Source of the DNA: Micrococcus lacusdianchii
GTDB taxonomy: Bacteria > Actinomycetota > Actinomycetes > Actinomycetales > Micrococcaceae
DNA: 64,000 bases
Reading direction: 5' to 3'
Assembly (NCBI RefSeq): GCF_023155805.1
Contig: NZ_JAKNUW010000010.1
Coordinates: 45,689-109,688 of the forward strand
Below the pieces are notes generated by a model that made no database searches, was not told the DNA's origin, and saw only the letters and a program-made list of their open reading frames with translations. Position numbers and translations under genes: made by a program. Of this stretch, positions 33,138 through 42,390 are shown in pieces (positions within the stretch are counted from its first letter, which is position 1; each line of letters starts with the position of its first letter).

Positions 33138-34682
33138 TCAGCCGTCGATCTTCGCCGCGGCCTGCTCCTGCTTGCCGAACACCGGGTTGTGAACCTCGCC
33201 GAGGTTGATGTGCACGGCCTGTTGGTCGGTGTAGAAGTCGATCGAGCGGTAGCCGCCCTCGTGGCCCAGGCCGGAGGCCTTCACGCCGCCGAACGGCGTG
33301 CGCAGGTCGCGCACGTTGTTGGAGTTCAGCCACACCATGCCGGCCTCGACGTCCTGAGCGAAGGTGTGGGCGCGCTTGAGGTCGTTCGTCCAGATGTACG
33401 CGGCCAGGCCGTACGTGGTGTTGTTCGCCAGCTGCAGGGCCTCCTCGTCCGTGTCGAACGGGGTGATCGCCACGACCGGACCGAAGACCTCCTCCTGGAA
33501 GATCCGCGCGTCGGACTTGACGTCCGCGAACACGGTGGGGCGCACGAAGTTGCCCTCCGGGAACTCCTCCGGGCGGCCGCCGCCGGCCACGAGGCGGGCC
33601 TCGGACTTGCCGATCTCCACGTAGGACATGACCTTCTCGTAGTGCTCGGGGTGCACGATGGCGCCGACCTCGGTGGTCTCGTCGTTCGGCAGGCCGACCT
33701 TCACGCGGTCCGCCTGGGCGGCGTAGCGCTCCACGAACTCGTCGTAGATCGAGCGCTCCACGAGGATGCGCGAGCCGGCGGTGCAGCGCTCGCCGTTGAG
33801 GGAGAACACGCCGAAGATTGTGGCGTCGATCGCGGTGTCCAGGTCCGCGTCCGCGAAGACCACGGCGGGGGACTTGCCGCCGAGCTCCATGGACAGGCCC
33901 TTCAGGTGCGGCGCGGCGTTGGCGAAGATGATCTGGCCGGTCCGCGACTCGCCCGTGAAGGAGATCAGCGGCACGTCCGGGTGCTTCACGAGCGGGTCGC
34001 CCGCGTAGCCCTCCTCGCCGAAGCCGTGCACCATGTTGAACACGCCCGTCGGCAGGCCCGCCTCCTCGAAGATCTCCGGCCAGAGGGACGCGGAGAGCGG
34101 GGTGAACTCGGCCGGCTTCAGCACCACGGAGTTGCCGGTGGCCAGGGCCGGGGCCAGCTTCCAGGACTCCAGCATGAACGGGGTGTTCCACGGCGTGATC
34201 AGGCCCGCGACGCCGATCGGCTTGCGGTTCACGTAGTTCGCCTGGCGGCCGGGCACCTTGAAGGCGTCGTCGTGCTGGGCCACGATCAGGTCCGCGAAGA
34301 AGCGGAAGTTCTCGGCGGCGCGGGCGGCCTGGCCCCTCGCCTGCGTGATCGGCAGGCCGGTGTCGAAGCACTCCATCTCGGCGAGCTGGTCGCCGCGGGT
34401 CTCCATGATGTCCGCGATCCTGTGCAGCACCCGGGAGCGCTGGCGCGGCAGGGCCTGGGACCACTCGCCGGACTCGAAGGCGGCCTTGGCGGCGGCGACG
34501 GCGCGGTCGATGTCCGCGGACTTGCCGGAGGCGGCCCGGATGTACGGCTGGTTGGTCACCGGGTCGAGCACCTCGAAGGTGTCGCCGTCGATCGAGTCGA
34601 CGAGCTCGCCGTCGATGTAGTGGCGGAGGACGTCGGGCAGGCCCTCGGGCGTGCGGGCCTCGATGCTGGTCTTCTCGGTCAC
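33138..34682 (-). CDS. hpaE: 5-carboxymethyl-2-hydroxymuconate semialdehyde dehydrogenase HpaE
   Basis: 514-residue NAD-dependent aldehyde dehydrogenase that oxidises the ring-cleavage product. TPWNTPFMLESWKLAPALATG, LSMELGGKSPAVVF (general base Glu) and FSLNGERCTAGSRILVE (nucleophile Cys) are ALDH blocks. The C-terminal GGVKASGLGHEGG block is typical. GTG 34682 has AAGAGGA upstream and lies 12 bases after the GntR gene, so hpaG-hpaR-hpaE are one operon. Length is usual for HpaE. Confidence 0.92.
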   Translation of the reverse strand: MTEKTSIEARTPEGLPDVLRHYIDGELVDSIDGDTFEVLDPVTNQPYIRAASGKSADIDRAVAAAKAAFESGEWSQALPRQRSRVLHRIADIMETRGDQLAEMECFDTGLPITQARGQAARAAENFRFFADLIVAQHDDAFKVPGRQANYVNRKPIGVAGLITPWNTPFMLESWKLAPALATGNSVVLKPAEFTPLSASLWPEIFEEAGLPTGVFNMVHGFGEEGYAGDPLVKHPDVPLISFTGESRTGQIIFANAAPHLKGLSMELGGKSPAVVFADADLDTAIDATIFGVFSLNGERCTAGSRILVERSIYDEFVERYAAQADRVKVGLPNDETTEVGAIVHPEHYEKVMSYVEIGKSEARLVAGGGRPEEFPEGNFVRPTVFADVKSDARIFQEEVFGPVVAITPFDTDEEALQLANNTTYGLAAYIWTNDLKRAHTFAQDVEAGMVWLNSNNVRDLRTPFGGVKASGLGHEGGYRSIDFYTDQQAVHINLGEVHNPVFGKQEQAAAKIDG

Positions 34683-34694
34683 GGAGTCCTCTTC

Positions 34695-35384
34695 TCAGTT
34701 CTGGTGGTTGAGGTAGGCGTGCAGGGTGTTGAGTCGGTGGGCGCGGGCCGCGGCCTCGATCTCTGCGAACGGGGCCCCCGACTCGATGAGCCGGAGCAGC
34801 TGCTCGTGCTCCTCCACGGAGGCACGGGCCCGGCCGGGCACGTACGCGAACGTGGAGGAGCGCAACGCCGCCAGGCGGGTCCAGCCGCGGTGCACCAGGT
34901 CGTGCACGTGCTCGTTCTGGTGGTGCTCGAACAGGATCGAGTGGAAGCGGCGGTTGAGCTCGGTGAACGCCACCGGGTCCCACGTCTCCTCCGAAGCGGC
35001 CCGCGCGCGCATCTCCGCGTTCACCGCGCGGGCGGCGGCGATGTCCTGGGCGGTCACGTGCGGGGCGCACTGGGCGGTGGAGAAGCCCTCCACCAGCGCG
35101 AGCGTCTCCATGGTGTGGCGGTACTCCACGGGGTCGATCCCCACCACCGTGGCGCCCACGTTGCGCTCATAGGCCACGAGGTTCTCGGACTGCAGGCGGC
35201 GGATGGCCTCGCGCACCGGGACCACGGACATGTCGAGCTCCGCGGCGATCTGAGACAGCACCAGCCGGTCACCCGGCTCGTGGCGTTGGTCCCGGATCCC
35301 CGCGAGGATCGCGTGGTAGGCGCGGTCCGCCTTGGAGGCGGTGGCGTCGCCCGGGCTCGCCTGCCCCGTGTTCGTGCGGATCAT
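34695..35384 (-). CDS. hpaR: GntR-family (FCD) regulator of the hpa genes
   Basis: 229 residues. The winged helix (residues about 25-85: HEPGDRLVLSQIAAELDMSVVPVREAIRRLQSE type) is followed by an all-helical FCD ligand domain with NRRFHSILFEHHQNEHV. ATG 35384 overlaps the hpaG stop by 4 bases. It lies between hpaG and hpaE, and four near-identical GTATAC-centred palindromes precede hpaG, hpaD, hpaH and the MFS gene. Control by this protein is inferred from location and site type. The name hpaR is used by role; in E. coli HpaR is a MarR-type protein. Confidence 0.78.
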   Translation of the reverse strand: MIRTNTGQASPGDATASKADRAYHAILAGIRDQRHEPGDRLVLSQIAAELDMSVVPVREAIRRLQSENLVAYERNVGATVVGIDPVEYRHTMETLALVEGFSTAQCAPHVTAQDIAAARAVNAEMRARAASEETWDPVAFTELNRRFHSILFEHHQNEHVHDLVHRGWTRLAALRSSTFAYVPGRARASVEEHEQLLRLIESGAPFAEIEAAARAHRLNTLHAYLNHQN

Positions 35385-37018
35385 GCTCGCCCGTCGCCCT
35401 CCGGCTGCGGGGCCTGCGGCAGCGTGGCCCGGTGCTCGGCGAACGCGGCCTTCCACTCGGCGTCCGGCGGGAACAGCCCGTCCACGGGGTGGCCGGCCTT
35501 CACCTGCTCGTACACCCAGGCGTCCTGCAGCTCCTGCTCGTAGGCGTCATCCACGACTTCCTGGAGCAGCGAGGGCGGGATGACGACGACGCCGTCGTCG
35601 TCGCCCACGATCACGTCCCCGTGCTGGACGGTGGTGCCGCCGCACGCGATGGTGCCCCCGACCTCCCACGGGATGTGGCGGCGGCCCAGGACGGCGGGGT
35701 GCGCGGCGTTGGCGTAGACCTGGATGCCGACCTCGCGGACGGCCTCGGAGTCGCGCACGCCGCCGTCCGTGATCACCCCGGCCGCGCCGTTCACCTGGGC
35801 GCGCAGGGCCAGGACGTCGCCGAGGGTGCCGGTGCCGTGCTCGCCGCGAGCCTCCATGACCACCACGTCGTCCGGCTGGACCGAGTCCATCGCGCGCTTC
35901 TGCGCGTTGAAGCCGCCGCCGAACGCCTGGAAGAGGTCCTCGCGCTTGGGGACGTAGCGCAAGGTCTTGGCGTAGCCCAGGAGACGCTTGCCCGGGTGGT
36001 AGGGGCGCGGGCCGTCGATGGTGGCGTTGTGGATGCCGCGCTTCTGCAGCTGCGCGGTGAGGGTGGCGACGGCGGTCGCCTCGATCTTCGCGCGCAGCTC
36101 CGGGGTGAGCAGGGTCCGGTCCGGCCGCGGGGCGGAGGGCACCCAGTGGCCGTCCTCATCCACCGCCGAGGAGGCGGCGGCGTCCGCAGCCGGCGCGGCG
36201 CCGTCGTCGGCCCTCTCGCCGGCCGGGGGCAGGCCCGCGGCCTCACGCGACCCCCAGGCCTCCTCGCGCTGGGTGTCGTCCACCTGCGGGCCGTGGCCGT
36301 AGTCGGCCATCGGGTGCGCGGACTCGGTCACGTGCGTCACCAGGCGGCCCGTGGACGGGGCGCCGGGGGCGGTCGGAGCGTCCACCTCCACCTCGACGAC
36401 GTCGCCCGGCTGGGCCACGGAGGATCCGGCCGGGGTGCCGGTGAGGATCACGTCCCCCTCCTCGAGCGTCATCAGCTGGGAGAGGTCGGCCACGAGCTGG
36501 CCGAACGGGAAGACGAGCCCCTCGGTGGTGTCCTCCTGGACGAGCTCGCCGTTGACCCACGTGCGCACGCGCAGGGCGGCCGGGTCCAGGTTCGCGGCCG
36601 CGATCACGGCGGGGCCGAGCGGGGTGTAGCCGTCGCCGGACTTGTTCTTGACGTTCGAGCCCTTGTCCGCGTGGCGCAGGTCGTAGAGGCCCCAGTCGTT
36701 GGCGGCGGTGATCCCGGAGACGAAGGACCAGCCCTCCTCGGGGCGCACGCGGCGTGCCGTGCGGCCGATGATCAGCGCGATCTCGCCCTCATAGGCCAAC
36801 AGCTCGGTGCCGGCGGGACGCTCGACGGCGTCCCCGGAGCGGGCGATCGAGGTGCCGGCTTTGAGGAACCAGCCGGGGAACTTCGGGGAGCGGCCGCGCT
36901 GGGCGATCCGGGAGGGGTAGTTCAGGTGCAGCGCCACGACCTTGCCGGGGCGGTTCTCGCGGGCGGTGAAATCCTGCTCGGTGACCGTGGGCGTGGCGGG
37001 CGATGTGCTCTGCGTCAT
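35381..37018 (-). CDS. hpaG: HpaG-type FAH-fold isomerase/decarboxylase fused to an RraA-like domain
   Basis: 545 residues in two parts. Residues about 25-245 are a fumarylacetoacetate-hydrolase-fold unit (YEGEIALIIG, AANDWGLYDLRHADKGSN, VMTLEEGDVILTGTPAGS-type blocks), as in HpaG, which decarboxylates and isomerises the 5-oxo-pent-3-ene tricarboxylate. A Pro/Ala-rich linker follows. Residues about 325-490 are an RraA/CHA-aldolase-like unit with VITDGGVRD near 415 and WEVGGTIACGGTTVQHGDVIVGDDDGV. E. coli HpaG has two FAH units; here the second is replaced. Start ATG 37018 sits 7 bases after a TATGAT -10, so the mRNA is likely leaderless. Confidence 0.82.
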   Translation of the reverse strand: MTQSTSPATPTVTEQDFTARENRPGKVVALHLNYPSRIAQRGRSPKFPGWFLKAGTSIARSGDAVERPAGTELLAYEGEIALIIGRTARRVRPEEGWSFVSGITAANDWGLYDLRHADKGSNVKNKSGDGYTPLGPAVIAAANLDPAALRVRTWVNGELVQEDTTEGLVFPFGQLVADLSQLMTLEEGDVILTGTPAGSSVAQPGDVVEVEVDAPTAPGAPSTGRLVTHVTESAHPMADYGHGPQVDDTQREEAWGSREAAGLPPAGERADDGAAPAADAAASSAVDEDGHWVPSAPRPDRTLLTPELRAKIEATAVATLTAQLQKRGIHNATIDGPRPYHPGKRLLGYAKTLRYVPKREDLFQAFGGGFNAQKRAMDSVQPDDVVVMEARGEHGTGTLGDVLALRAQVNGAAGVITDGGVRDSEAVREVGIQVYANAAHPAVLGRRHIPWEVGGTIACGGTTVQHGDVIVGDDDGVVVIPPSLLQEVVDDAYEQELQDAWVYEQVKAGHPVDGLFPPDAEWKAAFAEHRATLPQAPQPEGDGRA

Positions 37019-37039
37019 GCCGCGGATCATATACGATCC
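37019..37039 (-). promoter_or_regulatory. hpaG promoter: GntR operator over the -10, leaderless start
   Basis: On the plus strand GGATCATATACGATCC (37024-37039), a near-palindrome of the hpa operator family. On the minus strand it contains TATGAT (37026-37031), and exactly 7 bases follow before the ATG at 37018. No ribosome site is present. Repressor binding would cover the -10. Confidence 0.75.
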
Positions 37040-37072
37040 GCCCCGGCGCGGGAAGGGGCCGACGCCGTCCGG

Positions 37073-37909
37073 TCAGGGGCCGGCGGTGGACGCGCCGGCC
37101 GTGCCCGGGATGCCGGTCCCGACGTCCGCGGCGTCCGACGTGCCGACGTCGATCCCGTCCGTGTCCGGGACGGCGTCGAGGGGCGCGGTGGTGGCGGTGG
37201 CGTCCGCCCCGTTCCAGCCGGTGGAGGCGTCCGTGGGCGGCTCGGGTGGGGTGGTGACCCGCCCCTCGCCGGCGTCCCCACCGCCCTGGGTGGGCTCAGC
37301 CCCGCCCCCGGCGGTCGGCTCGCCGAGTGCCAGCGGCGCCAGGCCGAGGACGTCGTCGAGATCCCGCCCGTCCACCTCGAGGCGCACGTCCGGGGCGTCG
37401 GTCTGGGAGCGGGCCGTCTCGGCCAGCTGGGCACGGATGCGCTCGGCCGCGCACGCGCCGTCGGCGGTGAGGGTGCCGGAGAACGTGAACACCTCCGTGT
37501 CGCCGTCGCGCCGGTGCCCGGTGGGGGTGAGGGTCTCGGCGGTGGACTCGACCTCGTTCAGGAGGGTCGGATCGCCGTGCGCGCCCTGGTCCTCGTCGAA
37601 GAGGAAGTCGAGGGCGGCGTCCGCCCGGTCCACCCCGCCGGAGGGCACGGTCTGCACGGGCACCAGCAGGTCGCCGCAGCCGAACGCGCGGCCCGCGAAG
37701 GACGGGTCCGCCGCGTCCTCCGGCACCACGAGGTGCACGGTCAGCGGTGCCATGTCCGAGGTGTCGTGGCCCAGCAGGTCCACGGGGCCCTCCGAGCGCC
37801 CGGCGGACGGCTCCCCGCCGGAGGGGAGCAGGCCGCAGCCGCCCAGCAGGACGCCGGTGGCGGCGAGGGCGGCCGCCGTCGTCAGAGCGGAGGACGCGGA
37901 GCGGCGCAT
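37073..37909 (-). CDS. GerMN-domain lipoprotein
   Basis: 278 residues. A signal peptide ends in LGGC (Cys25), a lipobox, so it should be anchored to the outer face of the membrane. Residues about 55-190 fit the GerMN domain (APLTVHLVVPEDA; ADAALDFLF; VFTFSGTLTADGACAAERIRAQLAETA). The last 80 residues are Gly/Ala/Thr/Asp-rich and probably unstructured. Function unknown. It stands alone between hpaG and the CitE-like gene. Confidence 0.78.
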   Translation of the reverse strand: MRRSASSALTTAAALAATGVLLGGCGLLPSGGEPSAGRSEGPVDLLGHDTSDMAPLTVHLVVPEDAADPSFAGRAFGCGDLLVPVQTVPSGGVDRADAALDFLFDEDQGAHGDPTLLNEVESTAETLTPTGHRRDGDTEVFTFSGTLTADGACAAERIRAQLAETARSQTDAPDVRLEVDGRDLDDVLGLAPLALGEPTAGGGAEPTQGGGDAGEGRVTTPPEPPTDASTGWNGADATATTAPLDAVPDTDGIDVGTSDAADVGTGIPGTAGASTAGP

Positions 37910-38025
37910 GGGGACCTCTCAGGGGGCGGGACGGACGCGGCGGGAGAGCGGCCGCGCGAGGGCCGTGTGATGGCCCCATGCTACGGTCCGCCCGCTCCAG
38001 AGGGGCCCCCGGATACCATGAGGCC

Positions 38026-38871
38026 ATGCCCTTGAGAAACCGCCGTGCCGCCGCACTGCCCGCCAAGCTGAGCCGCTCGTGGCTGCTCGTCAACGCGGCG
38101 AACCCCGAGGACTTCGCGCCCGGGCTCGCATCGGAGGCGGACTCCGTGATCTTCGACCTCGAGGCCGCCGTGCCCGAGGAGAAGAAGGACGAGGCGCGTC
38201 AGAACGTCGTGGACGCCCTCTCCGGCGGCATGACCGCATGGGTGCGCATCGGGGCGACCTCGACGGACCACTGGGCCCGGGACCTCGAGGCGCTGCAGGG
38301 GCTCGAGGGCGTGCGCGGCGTGGTGCTCGCGGAGACGGAGGAGCCGGAGCAGGTGGCCTTCACCGCGATGCGCCTGCGCGCCGGCACGCCCGTGATCGCA
38401 CTGCTCGAGTCCGCCCTGGGCATCGAGAACGCCACCGCGGTGGCCAAGGCACCCGGCACCTTCCGCCTGGCGTTCGGCGTCAACGACTTCCGCAAGGACG
38501 TCGGCGTGGGGGAGGACCCGCTGGCCATGGCCTACGCGCGCTCCCGCATGGTGATCGCCTCCCGCGTGGGCCGGCTGCCCGGCGCGGTGGACGGACCACC
38601 CGGCGCGGGCGACGACGAGGCCGCCGTGCAGGAGTCCTCCCGCGTGACGAACTCCATGGGCATGACGGGCCGGCTCTGCCTCAACCGCGGTCAGGTCGAG
38701 TGGATCAACCGGGGCCTGGCCCCGTCCGAGGACGAGGTGCGCTGGGCGCACGGCCTGCTGGACGAGCACGCCGCCGGGGCCACGGTGGGCGACGGCTCCT
38801 ACCTCCCGCGCCTGCTGCGCGCTCAGAAGATCGCGGATCTCGCCGACTCGTACGGCCTCTGGAACGCCTGA
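38026..38871 (+). CDS. HpcH/HpaI-family (CitE-like) aldolase/lyase
   Basis: 281 residues of the CitE/HpcH fold. RSWLLVNAANPEDFAPGLASEADSVIFDLEAAVPEEKKDEAR is the N-terminal CitE-type block with Asp-Glu ligands; VLAETEEPEQV; IALLESALGIENATAVAK holds metal-binding Glu; LAFGVNDFRKDVG the Asp. Stand-alone CitE-like proteins cleave malyl- or citramalyl-CoA-type thioesters in other bacteria. The substrate here is unknown. ATG 38026 gives the normal start; a second ATG in another frame at 38018 is ignored. Confidence 0.78.
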   Translation: MPLRNRRAAALPAKLSRSWLLVNAANPEDFAPGLASEADSVIFDLEAAVPEEKKDEARQNVVDALSGGMTAWVRIGATSTDHWARDLEALQGLEGVRGVVLAETEEPEQVAFTAMRLRAGTPVIALLESALGIENATAVAKAPGTFRLAFGVNDFRKDVGVGEDPLAMAYARSRMVIASRVGRLPGAVDGPPGAGDDEAAVQESSRVTNSMGMTGRLCLNRGQVEWINRGLAPSEDEVRWAHGLLDEHAAGATVGDGSYLPRLLRAQKIADLADSYGLWNA

Positions 38872-38970
38872 CCGGCGTGGCACCATAGAACCCATCCCGT
38901 CGACGCCCCGGGCGCGCCTCGCGCGCCGCCCGGCCGGCGTCGTCCTCCCCCCAGAAGACGAGGTACACCC

Positions 38971-39915
38971 ATGGGCGAGACCCCCACGCAGTCCTTCTCC
39001 GCCTCCACCGCCGATGCCGCCGACGACGGCGCGCGCGGCACCGGCACCACCCGCGTCAAGCGCGGCCTGGCCGACATGCTCAAGGGCGGCGTCATCATGG
39101 ACGTCGTGACCCCGGAGCAGGCCCGGATCGCCGAGGATGCCGGCGCGGTCGCCGTGATGGCGCTCGAGCGCGTGCCGGCCGACATCCGCGCCCAGGGCGG
39201 CGTGGCCCGGATGTCCGATCCGGACCTGATCGACGGGATCGTGGAGGCCGTGTCCATCCCGGTGATGGCGAAGGCGCGCATCGGCCACTTCGTGGAGGCC
39301 CAGGTGCTGCAGGCGCTGAAGGTGGACTTCATCGACGAGTCCGAGGTGCTCTCCCCCGCGGACTACGTGAACCACATCGACAAGTGGGGCTTCGACGTGC
39401 CGTTCGTCTGCGGCGCCACGAACCTGGGCGAGGCGCTGCGCCGCATCACCGAGGGCGCGGCCATGATCCGGTCCAAGGGCGAGGCCGGCACCGGCGACGT
39501 CTCCGAGGCCATGAAGCACATCCGCACCATCCGCAAGGAGATCGCGCAGCTGCGCGGCCTGGCGAAGGACGAGCTGTACGTGGCCGCGAAGGAGCTGCAG
39601 GCCCCGTACGAGCTGGTCCGCGAGGTGGCCGAGACCGGCTCCCTGCCCGTGGTGATGTTCGTGGCCGGCGGTGTGGCCACCCCGGCCGACGCGGCCCTGA
39701 TGATGCAGATGGGCGCCGACGGCGTGTTCGTGGGCTCCGGCATCTTCAAGTCCGGCGACCCGGCCGCGCGGGCGAAGGCGATCGTGAAGGCGACCGCCCA
39801 GTTCGACGACCCCGCCGCGATCGCCGAGGCCTCCCGCGGCCTGGGCGAGGCCATGGTGGGCATCAACGTGGGCGACCTCCCCGCCCCGCACCGCCTGGCC
39901 GAGCGCGGCTGGTGA
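38971..39915 (+). CDS. pdxS: Pyridoxal 5'-phosphate synthase lyase subunit PdxS
   Basis: 314 residues with an N-terminal extension of about 25. It forms PLP from ribose 5-phosphate, glyceraldehyde 3-phosphate and ammonia supplied by Pdx[36 protein letters not shown] (Lys), [12 protein letters not shown] and [15 protein letters not shown] are diagnostic. The pdxT start overlaps its stop. This is one of the most conserved bacterial enzymes, so identity is secure. Confidence 0.97.
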   Translation: MGETPTQSFSASTADAADDGARGTGTTRVKRGLADMLKGGVIMDVVTPEQARIAEDAGAVAVMALERVPADIRAQGGVARMSDPDLIDGIVEAVSIPVMAKARIGHFVEAQVLQALKVDFIDESEVLSPADYVNHIDKWGFDVPFVCGATNLGEALRRITEGAAMIRSKGEAGTGDVSEAMKHIRTIRKEIAQLRGLAKDELYVAAKELQAPYELVREVAETGSLPVVMFVAGGVATPADAALMMQMGADGVFVGSGIFKSGDPAARAKAIVKATAQFDDPAAIAEASRGLGEAMVGINVGDLPAPHRLAERGW

Positions 39916-40550
39916 GCCCGGCGGCGCCCACCGTCGGCGTGTTCGCCCTGCAGGGGGACGTGCGCGAGCACGTGCACGTCCTCGAGGCGCTCGGCGCCCG
40001 CACCCGCCCCATCCGCCGGCCCGCCGACCTCGCGGGTCTCGACGGGATCGTGCTGCCCGGCGGGGAGTCCTCCGTGATGGACCGGCTGGCCCGGATCATG
40101 GGCCTGAGGGACCCCCTCGCCGAGGCGATCCGGGACGGCCTGCCCGCCTACGGCACGTGTGCGGGGATGATCCTGCTGGCCGCCGGGATCGAGAACCCCG
40201 CCCCGGACCAGGGGAGCCTCGGCGTCCTCGACGTCACGGTGCGCCGCAACGCCTTCGGCTCCCAGGTGGACTCCTTCGAGGCGGACCTGGAGGTGCCGGC
40301 GGCCGCCGCGGACCCGGTGCACGCTGTGTTCATCCGCGCCCCCGCGGTGGTGCGCGTGGGGGAGGGGGTCGAGGTGCTCGCCTCCGTGCCGGCCGCCCGG
40401 GCCGTCGGCGCGTCCACCTCCGAGGCCGACGACGGCGCCGCCGCCGACCTGCCCGTCGCCGTGCGCGCGGGGCACGTGAGCGCCACGAGCTTCCACCCGG
40501 AGGTCACGGGGGACTGGTCCTTCCACCGCGCGTTCCTCGCCGGCCTCTGA
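39912..40550 (+). CDS. pdxT: Pyridoxal 5'-phosphate synthase glutaminase subunit PdxT
   Basis: 212 residues. Class I glutaminase that feeds ammonia to Pdx[50 protein letters not shown] (nucleophile Cys), [12 protein letters not shown] and [17 protein letters not shown] (His-x-Glu) are all present. GTG 39912 overlaps the pdxS stop by 4 bases. A small Asp/Ala insert near residue 170 distinguishes it from shorter homologues. Confidence 0.96.
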   Translation: MSPAAPTVGVFALQGDVREHVHVLEALGARTRPIRRPADLAGLDGIVLPGGESSVMDRLARIMGLRDPLAEAIRDGLPAYGTCAGMILLAAGIENPAPDQGSLGVLDVTVRRNAFGSQVDSFEADLEVPAAAADPVHAVFIRAPAVVRVGEGVEVLASVPAARAVGASTSEADDGAAADLPVAVRAGHVSATSFHPEVTGDWSFHRAFLAGL

Positions 40551-40565
40551 CCCCCCCCAACGTGA

Positions 40566-40636
40566 GAATCGACTGCGGTTCTGACCCTCCACAGCCCCTT
40601 TCGGGGCCCCAGAAGGGGCAGAACCGCAGTCGATTC
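40566..40636. repeat. Palindromic repeat family A, copy 2
   Basis: GAATCGACTGCGGTTCTG (40566-40583) pairs perfectly with 40619-40636; the inner part has further imperfect pairing (CCCCTTTCGGGG). It is nearly the same arm as at 22602-22672. It lies between the convergent pdxT and aceB genes, so it can also act as a terminator. Confidence 0.8.
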
Positions 40637-40673
40637 CGGAGGCGCGCGCCGGGGAGCCGGCAGGCGCGGTGGC

Positions 40674-42347
40674 TCAGGCGGCGTGGCCGGCCCGAGCGCG
40701 GGCCTCGGCGGAGAGGAACCGCTCGTACGCCGGCAGGGTGAGGAAGTCCGGGAAGTCCTCGGCGAGGGCCACCGAGGTGAAGATCTCCCGGGCGTCGTCG
40801 AACCGGTCGCCCTGGGTGCGCTCGATCCGGCCGAACTCCTCCTCGGTCACCTGCTCCACCCACTCACGGGTCACGGTGCGCTCCCCGCCGTCGGTCAGAC
40901 GGGCGGTGGAGCCGGTGCGGATCCACTGCCAGATCTGGGAGCGGGAGATCTCGGCGGTGGCGGCGTCCTCCATCAGGTTGTGGATGGCGGCGGCGCCGTT
41001 GCCCCGCAGCCAGGACTCCACGTACCGGATGCCCACCTCGATGTTCATCCGCAGCCCCTGCTCCGTGATGGAGCCGGTGGTGGACTTCACGTCCACCAGG
41101 GCGGCGGCGTCGGGGACGACGTCCTCCCGGCGGCGGGCGCGGATCTGGTTGGGCAGGTCCTTCAGGACGGAGTCGAACACCTCCATGGCCACCGGCACCA
41201 GGTCCGGGTGGGCCACCCACGAGCCGTCGAACCCGTCCTCGGCCTCGCGGGTCTTGTCCGCGCGGACCTTCTCCAGGGCGGCCGCGTTGGCCTCCGGGTC
41301 CTTGCGGTTCGGGATCTGCGCGGCCATGCCGCCGATCGCCGACGCGCCGCGCCGGTGGCACGTGCGCACGAGCAGCTCGGTGTAGGCCCGCATCATCGGC
41401 TGGGTCATCGTCACCTCGGAGCGGTCGGGGAGCACGAAGTCCTCGCCCCGCTCGCGGAAGGTCTTGATGACGCTGAAGATGTAGTCCCAGCGCCCCGCGT
41501 TGAGGCCGGCGGCGTGGTTGCGCAGCTGGTAGAGGATCTCCTCCATCTCGAATGCCGCGGTGATCGTCTCGATCAGCACGGTGGCCCGGATGGTCCCCTG
41601 GGGGATCTCGAGCAGGTCCTGTGCCCGGACGAACACGCAGTTCCACCACCGCGCCTCGAGGTGCGACTCGGTCTTCGGCAGGTAGAAGTACGGGCCGCGG
41701 CCGCGGCGCAGCAGCTCCTTCGCGTTGTGGAAGAAGTACAGCGCGAAGTCGGTGAGCGCGCCGGAGACCGGCTGGCCGTCCACGAGGATGCGGTCCTCCA
41801 TCAGGTGCAGGCCGCGGGGCCGCACGATGATGGTGGGCCGGTCCACGAGCTGCACGCCGCCGAGGGTGTACTCCTTGCCCTCCGGGGTGGTCAGGGAGAT
41901 GGTCCTCCGGATGGCGTCCTGCAGGTTCACCTGACCCGCGATCACGTTCTCCCAGGACGGGGTGGAGGAGTCCTCGAAGTCCGCGAGCCAGCACTTGGCG
42001 CCCGAGTTCATGGCGTTGATGGTCATCTTCCGGTCCACCGGGCCCGTGATCTCCACGCGCCGGTCGCGCAGGCCCGGGGCCAGCGCCGCGACCCGCCAGG
42101 AGGTGTCCTCACGGACCTTGCGGGTGGCCGGGAGGAAGTCGAGGGTCTCCCCCTCGGCGATGCGACGCCGACGGGCGGTGCGCTCCTCCATCAGCTCCTG
42201 ACGGCGTCCCTCGACGCCGCGGTGCAGCGCGGCGAGGAACTCCAGGGCGGCCGAGGTCAGGACGCGGTCCTGACCGGGGACCGGCTCGCCGAGGATGCGC
42301 ACGCCGTTGACGGTGGTGTCGGAATGGGTGGTCTGCAGGGTCATCAT
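40674..42347 (-). CDS. aceB: Malate synthase A
   Basis: 557 residues. It condenses glyoxylate with acetyl-CoA, the second glyoxylate-shunt step. [73 protein letters not shown] and [18 protein letters not shown] are malate synthase A blocks with the Mg-binding Glu and Asp. The first ATG of an ATGATG pair (42347) follows GAGGGA. It lies 43 bases after aceA, so aceA-aceB form an operon. Confidence 0.95.
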   Translation of the reverse strand: MMTLQTTHSDTTVNGVRILGEPVPGQDRVLTSAALEFLAALHRGVEGRRQELMEERTARRRRIAEGETLDFLPATRKVREDTSWRVAALAPGLRDRRVEITGPVDRKMTINAMNSGAKCWLADFEDSSTPSWENVIAGQVNLQDAIRRTISLTTPEGKEYTLGGVQLVDRPTIIVRPRGLHLMEDRILVDGQPVSGALTDFALYFFHNAKELLRRGRGPYFYLPKTESHLEARWWNCVFVRAQDLLEIPQGTIRATVLIETITAAFEMEEILYQLRNHAAGLNAGRWDYIFSVIKTFRERGEDFVLPDRSEVTMTQPMMRAYTELLVRTCHRRGASAIGGMAAQIPNRKDPEANAAALEKVRADKTREAEDGFDGSWVAHPDLVPVAMEVFDSVLKDLPNQIRARRREDVVPDAAALVDVKSTTGSITEQGLRMNIEVGIRYVESWLRGNGAAAIHNLMEDAATAEISRSQIWQWIRTGSTARLTDGGERTVTREWVEQVTEEEFGRIERTQGDRFDDAREIFTSVALAEDFPDFLTLPAYERFLSAEARARAGHAA

Positions 42348-42390
42348 GACGGATTCCCTCTCAGTCTCTGCGGTCTGTTGGGCCTGCGGC

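Noticed and set aside
37024..37039. Start of HpaG at ATG 37030
   Set aside because: That ATG lies inside the operator and the -10; the ATG at 37018 is 7 bases after TATGAT and fits a leaderless start.
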